Below, in pieces: positions 56,901-64,000 of a DNA stretch of 64,000 bases; the first letter of the stretch is position 1, and each line of letters starts with the position of its first letter. A model generated the notes under the pieces. That model saw only the letters and a list, made by a program, of their open reading frames with translations. It did no database searches and was not told where the DNA came from. The stretch is from positions 96,845,998 to 96,909,997 of the forward strand of contig OW121743.1 in NCBI GenBank assembly GCA_933228675.1, read 5' to 3'. A program made the position numbers and the translations under genes. The DNA comes from Stomorhina lunata. Lineage: Eukaryota > Arthropoda > Insecta > Diptera > Rhiniidae.

Positions 56901-57753
56901 GACAAAATGGAAGGAAATCATAACCACCGAGTCCTCTTTGCGTACTATGCTCACCGAGGCTGTGGTCAAGGAAGATTTCGAACGTATACGCTTGGATACC
57001 AGATATGAACGCATCTTTGAGCCTCAAGCCTGGGATGTTATTATACGCATTCTAGCTCCTCCCTCCGATGATGAGGGCGATGTAGAAATGAGAGCTCCCA
57101 AGCGTAGCAAGAAGACTCAGCCTTGGGATACTCGCTCCAGACGCAGTTCTTTACCCACTTTGTATGAGTATGATAGCGATGGTGGCAGCAGTGTACGCAC
57201 CATACGCATGGATCCTAATGCTCCCATTAATCCTAATGCTTTTAACTTGCAACGCTCCAGAAGATCTTCACGTACTTCCTATCATACCGATCACAATGAT
57301 TTCCGTTCCATGTCTGAGGTTACGGTAGACTTTGGACGTTTGGACAATATGTCCAATGCTAGTTCATATTATCCCATGCAATATGATGATGATGATATGT
57401 CTGAGAGACGTTCATTCCATAGATCAGTGAGTCATCCCTCATTGGCCAGGTCGGCTAGTGAATTTACCGAACATTGGGCAGCCCCTGAGGACATGTCTTC
57501 GCCTGAGGTTACTCCCACACCCAGGAGATCACAAAAATTGGTAAGTTTTTGAAAAAGCCAAAATGAGTTTGAGTTAAGTTTTTATGACTTTAAAATATTT
57601 TAGACCACCTTCCAACCACGTGGAGTACCCGCTCCACCACCTCCACCCCGTGCCGGACGTTTGGTGGCTCAATCTCAAAGTGAATATGTTGAAAGCAGAC
57701 GTACTGCCTCCTCGTATCGTACCGATAATGAACCCAGACCCAGAGATTGGTAA
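35759..57753 (+). CDS. ZP-N (cuticlin-type) single-pass membrane protein, 7 coding exons
   Basis: The joined exons 35,759-35,923, 54,645-54,728, 54,843-54,980, 55,082-55,221, 55,313-55,678, 55,740-57,540 and 57,604-57,753 give 2,844 nt in one frame (947 aa). Residues 1-28 are a signal peptide (cleavage likely after VTA). Residues ~60-165 are a ZP-N domain with four cysteines (C77, C106, C125, C159) and the family marks PFHGII, LELPLKGCGT and IVRFHANLEMDGDE..VCRY. There is no ZP-C half: a proline-rich linker leads straight to a transmembrane helix (~193-218). The cytoplasmic tail (~220-947) has poly-proline runs, acidic/serine clusters and a repeated (F/W)DVxIR motif. ZP proteins of this type act at the apical surface and cuticle matrix of insect epithelia; that role is family knowledge. 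The start has a fly-like context (CAAAAATG). I cannot name the Drosophila orthologue with confidence. Confidence 0.9.
36515..37250. repeat. A/T minisatellite array (intronic)
   Basis: Irregular ~28-bp units of the TTTTTATAGAAAATTTTTTT and GATAAAAAAATTTTC types, interrupted at 36,765-36,825 by a non-repeat segment (GGCTTCTGGTGGTATGGGC). Confidence 0.85.
37408..37614. mobile_element. 207-bp MITE-like inverted-repeat element
   Basis: GTGAGCCTATATTCAATACC at 37,408 is inverted at 37,594-37,614 with one difference over 21 bp. A second internal inverted repeat (TTTTTATTAAAAAACTG against TTTTAATAAAAA) lies near 37,445-37,480. No target duplication is evident. Confidence 0.55.
37615..38149. other. 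Intronic A/T-rich stretch, nothing seen
   Basis: No gene or repeat was supported. The open frame at 37,752-37,949 looks like chance. Confidence 0.45.
38150..38870 (+). repeat. Two diverged ~330-bp direct repeats
   Basis: GATTTAGAAG(A/C)GTTTTT followed by TGGCTTTTGTCAGAAGGT occurs at about 38,381 and 38,711. Each is preceded by a segment with GTCATT, a GG(A/T)AAAATGG-type stretch and CGATTTTTC. The repeats are old and diverged. Confidence 0.45.
38871..40815. other. Intronic A/T-rich stretch, no gene seen
   Basis: No supported feature, apart from a short direct repeat (TGTTACAATAAAAT) at about 40,753 and 40,776 near the array edge. Confidence 0.5.
40816..40844. repeat. 9-bp perfect hairpin at the array edge
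   Basis: AAAGGGTCA at 40,816-40,824 is inverted at 40,836-40,844 with an 11-nt loop, 24 bp before the large minisatellite. It could be half of an element end. Confidence 0.5.
40868..44240. repeat. Large 31-bp A/T minisatellite array (intronic)
   Basis: About 108 units. Each joins two near-palindromic halves, TAATGAAAATTTTTCT and CTAGAAAAATTTTTC. The spacer changes along the array: ATCGAA (40,880-40,985), CTATAG (to about 42,000), CTCTAG (about 42,050-43,450), CTATAG again, then CTCTAG. Rare variants mark copied segments: CTAGTG at 42,571 and 43,050, and AATTGTTTTC at 42,641 and 43,120, both ~480 bp apart. The array is the most homogeneous in the window and so probably the youngest. Confidence 0.95.
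44241..45743. other. Intronic A/T-rich stretch, no gene seen
   Basis: No coding, RNA or element signal was supported. Confidence 0.5.
45744..46003. mobile_element. 260-bp MITE-like inverted-repeat element
   Basis: ATGGCTTAATATTAAAAAGG and CCTTACTCGATTTTTGTTAC on the left are inverted on the right (CAATGGCTTAATATAAAAAA, GGCCTAACTCGATTTTTTG). The arms are ~60 bp with few differences. GTTGTATCTTAAAT is repeated inside at about 45,828 and 45,909. No clear target duplication. Confidence 0.6.
46340..46830 (+). repeat. Dispersed repeat, copy 2 (related to 34,560-35,130)
   Basis: Matches in the same order: CGGCTTCAAAAATCG, AAATTTTGTTAAACAAATAT, CAAATGGGAGAACTTAATTC, AAATGCTAAAAGG, CAACCCTTTTTTTCAAGG and ACTAAAATGGCCCAAAT. 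Confidence 0.5.
46850..48370. repeat. A/T minisatellite array (intronic)
   Basis: Units of about 30 bp alternate TTTTTTCTATTGAAAAATTT and TCATTATAAAA, most regular between 47,930 and 48,340. It lies directly 3' of the minus-strand SINE-like unit at 48,465-48,565. Confidence 0.9.
48440..48565 (-). mobile_element. tRNA-derived SINE-like unit, copy 2
   Basis: On the minus strand TGGCTTAGTTGG (48,544-48,555) is a perfect A box and GGTTCGATCCC (48,490-48,500) a good B box. CTGGG and CCCGG around the B box form a T stem. The acceptor stem does not pair, so this is not a working tRNA gene. Downstream, CGCAACATCAATTTCTTC matches the sequence after the B box of copy 1 at 9,055-9,151. The 3' boundary is uncertain; a non-repeat tail reaches about 48,375 before the minisatellite. 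Confidence 0.65.
49111..50327. mobile_element. 1.2-kb inverted-repeat element carrying a minisatellite
   Basis: Ends start ACACAGTACGACA on both sides in inverted orientation. The arms (49,111-49,376 and about 50,073-50,327) align over ~260 bp, including ATATGAAAATAGGCTTAAAA, CGGCGTTTTTAT/CGGCGTTTTTCT and TTTAAATGCTTGA. They are clearly more diverged than those of the 16-kb palindrome. The middle contains an A/T array (49,378-49,905) and a short GC-richer part (GGTCGATCG). No transposase and no exact target duplication were found. Confidence 0.7.
49378..49905. repeat. A/T minisatellite inside the inverted-repeat element
   Basis: About 18 units of ~29 bp: AGAAAAAATTTCATTGAAA with TTTTTCTTTT or TTTTTCATAT. 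Confidence 0.9.
50328..51579. other. Intronic A/T-rich stretch, no gene seen
   Basis: No feature could be supported. Confidence 0.5.
51580..51661 (+). repeat. 41-bp tandem duplication
   Basis: GCGTTTGGGTTTGTTACAAG and the next 21 bases occur twice head to tail with a single difference (AAAAAGTCG versus AAAAGGTCG), so the duplication is recent. Confidence 0.92.
51795..54580. repeat. A/T minisatellite array ending next to exon 2
   Basis: Units of ~30 bp: TTTTTTCATAGAAAATTTTC with TATATAAAA. The array stops about 65 bp before the splice acceptor at 54,643-54,644, so it occupies the region where the branch point and polypyrimidine tract must lie. Confidence 0.92.
54645..54728 (+). CDS. ZP-N gene coding exon 2
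   Basis: 28 codons, residues 56-83. It opens the ZP-N domain and holds C77 (NCAAGSMQ). Acceptor tttccag, donor gtgagt, phase 0 on both sides. Confidence 0.88.
54843..54980 (+). CDS. ZP-N gene coding exon 3
   Basis: 46 codons, residues 84-129, with VDMKFNEPFHGIIQADYD, C106 and LPLKGCGT (C125). Phase 0. The acceptor (ccataattag) is a weak match and the donor is gtattg. Confidence 0.9.
55082..55221 (+). CDS. ZP-N gene coding exon 4
   Basis: 46 codons plus two bases, residues 130-176. It ends the ZP-N domain (C159 in VCRY) and holds the proline-rich linker PPPIPSLPPALPAP. Acceptor tttgcag, donor gtaagc, phase 2. Confidence 0.9.
55313..55678 (+). CDS. ZP-N gene coding exon 5 (transmembrane)
   Basis: Residues 176-298. 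The helix IQILMIICAIMFLTLLLLGL continues to about C218 and is followed by a basic stop-transfer stretch (RSRPIPVVRRLP), placing the C-terminus inside the cell. Donor gtattt, phase 2 (splits an Arg codon). Confidence 0.9.
55740..57540 (+). CDS. ZP-N gene coding exon 6 (cytoplasmic tail)
   Basis: One long exon of 600 codons plus one base, residues 298-898. It contains SPPPPPSP (~365), FDVHVRV (356-362), FSVYTRT (445-451), FDVKIRN (564-570), WDVLIRIL (648-655) and WDVIIRIL (729-736), separated by S/D/E-rich stretches with many potential phosphorylation sites, and a basic patch KRSKK (~753). Frames in other registers or strands here are shadows. Confidence 0.92.
57604..57753 (+). CDS. ZP-N gene coding exon 7 (C-terminus)
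   Basis: 49 codons and TAA, residues 899-947. It includes PAPPPPPRAG, another poly-proline motif, and ends PRPRDW. Acceptor tattttag. ATTAAA at 57,830-57,835 is the nearest polyadenylation-like signal. Confidence 0.88.
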   Translation, partial: TTFQPRGVPAPPPPPRAGRLVAQSQSEYVESRRTASSYRTDNEPRPRDW

Positions 57754-58639
57754 AAATCACAAAACTGCCCTAATTAGCCCCAAGATGTAAAAAGTTTTGT
57801 AGCGGCAGGAACCGCTAGATTAACATAAAATTAAATGAGTTAAACTTCCAGCTTCTCACGAAAACTCTAACTCTAGCTCTTTTTCTCACATAATGCTTGA
57901 GTTTTTATACTGGTCTTAAATAGATTTCTTTTATATCCTGTTTTTCATTTCCTGTATATGTATATGCTTTGCTTTAACATTTCCGCTTATGCCTTTTTCT
58001 ACTTTTAAATGCTACTTATACACTGAGAGAAACCTTATAAATAATTTCTCTAACACAAGTGCCAATTGACTCAAATTATAAAAACAAAATATATTTTACT
58101 AAATTTAACAGAATTAAAACCTTTAAAAATTCCATAAAATATAAAATTTAGGTTTAAAAATTATTTGCTTAAAGAATAGGTCTGTTCACGTCTGAAAGCA
58201 ACCAAAGTTTTCAGAAAAGGGAAAGGTCTTTATATTAAAAATTTGTATAAAATTTAATATGATTTTAATTTAAATTCTTTTTTTTTAGTTTAAGCTTAGT
58301 AATTTTATTGCAGTCTCTTAATAACAATTTCTTGGTCATAATTTTTCTTAGTCAAACTAGAAAAATGCTCGTCTAAAACTTTTTAGGAAAATGCTGTAAA
58401 TGTTAAAAAAATTGTTAAACAAAAATTTGAAGCAATTTAATAATGTTTTTCTTTAAAGTTATTGGTATCGGTAAATAAATCAAAATAAGAAAACGTTTTA
58501 AGCAAAGACTCTTTAAAATAATGATGTTGAATTTCCATACATTGATTTGCCATATGGTCGTTTTAAAAAGTCCCACAAAAACAGAGTATAAAGCTGTAAT
58601 TCTAACTCGGAAACAACTAATGGAGATTACTTTTCTTCA
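57754..58639 (+). other. Probable 3' UTR and downstream flank of the ZP-N gene
   Basis: ATTAAA at 57,830-57,835 could serve as polyadenylation signal; the first AATAAA-type match is much further downstream (near 58,472). No other gene was seen. Confidence 0.4.
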
Positions 58640-58965
58640 AAATTTTTCAATAGAAAAATATTTTTTATCCAAAATTTTTCTATAGAAAAATATTTTTTAT
58701 GAGCAAATTTGTTATCAAAAATATTTCTATAGAAAAATATTTTTTAACAAAAATTTTTCTATATCTTTCTATGTCTTTAGAAAAATATTTTTTTAACAAA
58801 AATTTTTCTATAGAAAAATATTTTTTTAACAAAAATTTTTCTATAGAAAAATATTTTTTTAACAAAAATTTGTCTATAGAAAAATATTTTTTATCGAAAA
58901 TTTTTCTATAGAAAAATATTTTTTTTATCAAAAATTTTTCTATAGAAAAATATTTTAAAAGGAAT
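58640..58965. repeat. Short A/T minisatellite array
   Basis: About ten units of ~33 bp: AACAAAAATTTTTCTATAG with AAAAATATTTTTT. The units 58,790-58,910 are nearly identical. Mirror-image open frames on the two strands reflect the dyad symmetry. Confidence 0.92.
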
Positions 58966-61900
58966 ATCAAATTTATTTTTTTAAGATTGTTAAAACTACT
59001 CCTTTTTATTTAAAACGGTTCATTTAGTCCAATAAAGCTTTTGACATTAATTTAATTGCACTCAAAATTTTACTTAAAATCTGATCAAATAGACATTTCA
59101 CTGAAGAAGTTCCCAAAAAAGAAACAAAACGTTGGGAAATGTAAATTAAAGTTTGAAGTTTTCTTTACACTAATAAAAAAAACTGATCATATCAGCCTAA
59201 AGGTAACCCCTTATAAAAAAAAATTCTTATTGTTTGTCTGGTTTGTTTTGAAAAATCATCCTTACTTTTAAAATAATTGAGATATTTCACTTATTGAAAT
59301 ATTTAATTAAAGGCAAGATGCCTACTTAATTATATGTAGGCGATTAAGAAAAAACAAATAATTCAAAATCTGGGAAAAATTAAATTTTTATTTTTTGACA
59401 TATGTTGCGTATGATTAATATTAATTCTGGCTTGTTTTGCAAAAATCGCCATAACTTTAATAATAATTGAGCTATTGGATTCATTTAAAACTCAGTTGAA
59501 AGTGAAGACTTTGATTTATATACCCATAAGCCATAATGGCCTTAAGTTTTTTAAAATTCGTCAAAAAAATGTCTCAAATTTAAAACGTAAAATTTCAAAA
59601 TTTTATTTTCCATTTAAATTTTATAAACTTCTTACATTTTTAACTTGAAGCTAAAATTTTTCATATTTAAGGCCAAATTTGAGTAAAAGATTGTCTTAAT
59701 TTCTTTATTTTCAACCAGTTGATTTAAATCTTTTTCCCCTTTTTTTACCCAATTAAAGTGAACACGAGTTTCGTAAGTGTCACAAAAAGATAAGTTAAAT
59801 TAAGGTTGAAATTTTTGCTTAGACATGCGTTAAAAAAGGAAACATTTTGAAAAACCTTTATCATGGCCTTTTTGTGGACACTCCATCAAAAACAATGACA
59901 TTGAAAAAAAAAGATCCTGAACAACATTAAAATTGCAAATTAATGTTATTGATTTTTTTATTTGCACTCAAATAAGAAGAGCTGTAAATCTTTTTGAAGG
60001 TTTTTTGGATTAAGAAGAAATTAAAAAGAAATTTATGTAAATAATGACAAAAGGTTTCCAGAACCAGCAAATTGTAACATTTATTTCTGGTTGTTAAGAT
60101 AAAACCAAAGGCCTAAACCTGTCATCAAAGGATGACTTTAAGACATAAAGCTAAAAGGTTTTTTAACCTTGACTAGAACAAATATCCTGACAATAAAAAC
60201 AATAAAAGGAAAAGCATTTTAAATTTTGTTTGGAAAATTGCCTTAAGTAGATACTAGGAGCCTTTCCAAAGCATACACTTTTCAAACTTTAAACAAAATG
60301 TATTTAAGAAAACAAATGAGTTTTTGTCTTCAGCAAAATTTTCAGGCGCTAAACTCATTTTTTAAAGCCAAGTCATGAGTGGTTCTAATGGCAACGGATA
60401 TTAATGTCAGGCTTTTAAACACTTAAACTTGTTGAAATGACTTTGAAAGAAACCTTAAATTATAATAAGTAACAAAAGAAGAATATTAAGAGGAAAAGAG
60501 TAGAAAACCACAAAAGTGGCTGACATAAACAATTAATGACTTTAAAGCTTGAAAATTATATAAATTTAGCTAATATTTCAGGCCAAGAAATGCTAATGAC
60601 TAAGAAAAACATTTAAAGAAAAATATATTAAATTGCTTACAGAAAAAATTCGGTTAACCCCTTAAGTGAAAATTTAGATTTCCAGTCTAACCAGCAATAA
60701 CTTTTTTAGTAATAATTTTGCTTTTTTTGGAGGGGGGATGAAATTAAATTGTAATTTAATGGGTTAAAATTTTGTAAGCTATGAAAAAAGTCACAAATAT
60801 ATTTTAAATAACAACTACAACAATTCTTGCCAATTCTTACTAATTTTGAATAATCAGAAAAACAGCATTTTCCTCTTAAGTTTCACTAACTTATCCAATG
60901 AAATTCAGCCCTTTTCAATACATTCATTTGAAACCTAATGAATTTTTTGGAAACAGTTGAATTGTTGAAAAAAAACCTTTAAACATTATTTTAATAAAAC
61001 AAACAAAATGTTATCATTTAGGTGGTGGGGACCATAATGCAATTTTTTTCAATATTTTAATTTTCAAACTTAATAATGTAATATTTTTTATTTTTCTTAA
61101 TTATATCAAAAACCTAAATAAACTTAATTATTGACAAAAAGCTACACAAAATAAATCAAGTATTAAATACTACCTTAAAAGAAAATTTAAAATATATTCA
61201 CTACAATAAAATAATTTAAACAAGTCCTTTAATTGCTTAAAACAAAAACAAGAAAGAAAAAAAATTCAACAATCATGTGTTCTTTAATTAATTCTTTAAA
61301 TTAATTTAAACATATAAATTAAATAATCACAAATAATGATTACTTTTTCTTTAATAAATCAAAAAAGAACAAATGTTGTAGTAAATAATTAAAACTTTAA
61401 TAAATAATCATAAAAGGTATATTCGAAATGAATCTACCAATTGTAAACATAATAAATAAAACTTATAAACCGAGAAAAAAAATTACTAACAAATTTATGA
61501 GTTTTTTTTCTTTTAATAAATAACTGAATATAACGAGGGTAAGTTAAGAAATTCTCGGAAAATTTTTTATCTCAAGAAAATATTTTTAGATGCATTCAAA
61601 TCAAGTTAAATTTAAGACAACTTGTAATCGGTTATCTAGATATTTTACTTGTAACAACGTACAGGCATTTTAGAGAACATACATATGTTGACGATAGCAC
61701 TAAAACATAATGATTCCTAACACTTTCGTCAGTAAGAGATAAAATAAAATTTTGGATTTCAAAAGGCATTCTTCTATAATATAATGTAATTTGTTACCTT
61801 TTTGCGATCAAACAAATTTCATTATAACTAGCGTATCCTGCGGTCGACACAAGCGACCGTCGTCTAGTTCATTGTGAATACAAATTCCCCGTGAAATTTC

Positions 61901-62734
61901 GTTTTTTTTTTTTATTTTCTTATACATAAATACTGTTAAAACTATTAAAAATTATGGAATAAACTTTAAAAAAAATTTGTTCCTTTAAAGTATAATTGTA
62001 CTATTTAACTATATATTTTAAATTCAAAGAAATTTTTTATGTATCCTTATATACTTACAAAAATCATGTGATTCAAAAGCATTTATACAAATTTTATTAC
62101 ATAATTTTAAGTATTTGCTTTAAATAATGAAAACATGAAAAAATTCAAATATTTTAAAGACTAAACAAAACACGGTTTTATAAGCCGTATATGCAACTAA
62201 ACAAAAAATTATAAAGATAAGTCGATCTAAACTTCGACTTATTGCTAAATTTACTCATTTTAGTATCACATAAATTGTTTATAAATTATTTTCTAAGGTA
62301 TATGTTAAAATTATTGAAAAAATATTATATTTTAGTTACTTTCTTCATTTTTGATTTGAGAAATAGTAAAATCGGTAAGAAAAGTTTAATTTAAGGAAAA
62401 AAAGTTCTTTGTAGAAAATATTATGTTGTTGTTTTGGAATATCGCGACTGTCTACTATGTTCACAAGTTACGTAGAAAGTAATGGAAGCACGGCGAGGCA
62501 TCTTGTTCAAAGGATATCTATAATATTATGTCAAAACAGTGCTCTGTGAAGTAATGAATATATAAACTAAGCGTTTCTAACGCACTAACGGAGTGACAAA
62601 CATGATGGGAGAAATCAAGGTCTTATTGTACTTTTTAACAAAAATCCTAATTTTTTAAATTTATTATCATTTTTCTGCATAATTAACCGCTAGAATTCAG
62701 ACCGATCATTTACTCCCTTTTCTTGATTATAATC
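58966..62734. other. A/T-rich intergenic stretch, no gene seen
   Basis: No coding region or RNA gene was recognised. One GC-rich hairpin lies at 61,841-61,867. Confidence 0.5.
61841..61867 (+). repeat. GC-rich hairpin followed by CTAG
   Basis: CGGTCG at 61,841-61,846 pairs with CGACCG at 61,854-61,859 (7-nt loop). CTAG at 61,864-61,867 is followed by T. An outer AACTAG/CTAGTT pair encloses it. A hairpin just before CTRR with a following T is how Helitron 3' ends look, but the spacing here is short and no 5' end was identified. Confidence 0.35.
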
Positions 62735-63379
62735 CAGCGATGCCAACTCTACCACTTTTGTAGTAGATCTACCACTTTTTGGTATCTTTCTAGACTCTAC
62801 CACTTTTTAAGTAGAATCTACCAATTTTTTTAAGCTTTTTAAAAAGTGTATTAAATCAATTTTTTCCTTACCAAAAACGCAACATTGAACCGCTGTTACA
62901 AAGAAATATATATAGTTTTTGTAACATGTTCTTCTTTTTAGAATTATGCCCCTTAGACCGCAGCGAATTAGTTTAGGAATGGAGGCTTTTGGAAATATAA
63001 CATTTCCTTTCTCTCTAGAAGAAAATATAAGTGTTCAAAATTTCTGACATCATGTTTCTAGAATAAAAAAGGTGATAACGAACAAAATTTGCGTCTGCTT
63101 CCACATAGTAGTGCCAATGTTGAAAGGCTATTTTCGACAGTTAATTTACTTAAAACTTCTAATAGAAATAAACTTTTTACTGAAACTCTCCAAGGAATGC
63201 ATGTATATTTTTGAAACAAAAAATTTAATATAAACGAAAATATTCGTACTTTTTAATTCTTAAAAAGCTTAAATAATAAATGTGGCATTTCTACCACTTT
63301 TTCAAAGTGAATTTTGTAGAATCTACTACTTTTAAATGTCGAATCTCCCACAAAGTAAAATCTTTGGTTGGCATCAATG
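62735..63379 (+). mobile_element. hAT-derived element, 645 bp
   Basis: The ends CAGCGATGCCAACT and (reverse) CATTGATGCCAACC are terminal inverted repeats. The 8-bp direct repeat TTATAATC flanks them exactly (62,727-62,734 and 63,380-63,387), the hAT hallmark. Near the ends TCTACCACTTTTT recurs at least five times with small changes, on the plus strand at both ends, and probably represents subterminal transposase-binding sites. Internally a fragment of hAT transposase remains (63,062-63,214). Confidence 0.88.
63062..63214 (+). pseudogene. hAT transposase dimerisation-domain remnant
   Basis: 50 codons between an in-frame TAG (63,059-63,061) and TGA (63,212-63,214). They read LRLLPHSSANVERLFSTVNL, then LKTSNRNKLFTETLQG. 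This matches the conserved C-terminal hAT dimerisation motif (PHS.A..ER.FS..N..K...RN.L...TL). The catalytic part is absent; the element must have been moved by a transposase supplied elsewhere. Confidence 0.8.
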
Positions 63380-63911
63380 TTATAATCTGTAATTATTATA
63401 AACTTTCCTTCAAAAGACTCTTTTTTAATCGGTAACATCCTTTTTGGGTATAAGTCACAATGTTCTTATCCAACTCTTTACTACTATGGCTCTTACAAAA
63501 ATATGCAATTGTAAAATAGCTCTTATTGATCTCATGCGTGCCTGCTTCTGCAATATAATTTAATTTTTAACACAATATTTATCCCTCAATCACTCGAAGT
63601 TATACATTTTATCCCAATAAATCAACCCAAAAAATCACAAAACCAAATTCTAAAAATAAAAAACAAACGGTATTAGTAATAAAAAAAAATCCATAAAAAT
63701 GCATCTTAAAATAATTAAAATCTGAAAGGTTTACATATTAGGCACTTTTTTGTTATATCTTCCAAAATATTAATTTTGTCTTTCACTTCCTCACCACAAA
63801 TAATAAAAACATACCAACAATTTTTGTTGCTATTATTTTACAAAACAAAAACATTTATTTAATTGTAATTAAATACTCTTTATTTTGGTCTTTGTCTACC
63901 ACTATCTCCCC

Positions 63912-64000
63912 CAGTGTTGCCACTTAAGGTGTAATTACACATATCATGTGTAATTTTTATTTTCATGTGTAGCCGATGTGTAATTGGCTGCATGTGTAAT
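63912..64000 (+). mobile_element. Possible hAT-like end, cut by the window edge
   Basis: CAGTGTTGCCACTTAAGG resembles a hAT terminal repeat. It is followed by repeated TGTGTAAT/ATGTGTA motifs in the last 60 bp, like the subterminal repeats of the element at 62,735. The other end is outside the window. Confidence 0.4.

Noticed and set aside
57584..57790. Alternative frame over the last exon
   Set aside because: Out of frame with the spliced gene; the exon with acceptor at 57,603 gives a consistent C-terminus.

Overview
This is a nuclear genomic window from a higher fly (Diptera; a calyptrate such as a house fly or blow fly fits best). The evidence is very high A+T content, spliced genes with GT..AG introns, a cuticlin-type ZP-N membrane protein, a LOA/Jockey-type non-LTR retrotransposon, Transib and hAT DNA transposons, and extreme expansion of A/T minisatellites. 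The genus is inference; the presence of dipteran-type repeats is what the sequence shows.

Layout. 1-35,500 is intergenic and repeat-dominated. It holds A/T minisatellites (1-840, 9,155-11,010, 12,985-15,470), a 12-bp minisatellite (2,373-3,004), two Transib-like elements in tandem sharing the 5-bp target CGCCG (4,026-7,327), a tRNA-derived SINE-like unit (9,055-9,151) and a 3,977-bp near-perfect palindrome with Transib-type ends and CGTTG target duplications (16,004-19,990). A 144-bp tandem repeat (23,397-24,548 and 30,293-30,640) is split by an apparently full-length 5.74-kb LOA-like retrotransposon on the minus strand (24,549-30,292). Both of its ORFs are open and it is flanked by a 12-bp target duplication.

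One host gene is recognised: a seven-coding-exon plus-strand gene from 35,759 to 57,753. All six introns are in phase and the product is 947 aa: signal peptide, ZP-N domain with four cysteines, one transmembrane helix and a ~725-residue cytoplasmic tail. Its first coding intron is 18.7 kb. It is filled with minisatellite arrays (36.5, 40.9-44.2, 46.9-48.4, 49.4 and 51.8-54.6 kb), a second SINE copy, an inverted-repeat element and small MITE-like sequences.

57,754-64,000 is A/T-rich flank with one small array and a 645-bp hAT-derived element with an exact 8-bp duplication (62,735-63,379). Another hAT-like end begins at 63,912 and runs off the window.

Most interesting: (1) the 5' end of the LOA-like element can be folded in the exact topological order of an HDV-like self-cleaving ribozyme; (2) a perfect 14-bp hairpin sits over its ORF1 stop and ORF2 start; (3) the tandem Transib-like pair carries a transposase C-terminal fragment resembling RAG1; (4) the 4-kb Transib-ended palindrome; (5) tRNA-like SINE copies stand next to A/T minisatellite arrays, always on the array's 5' side.
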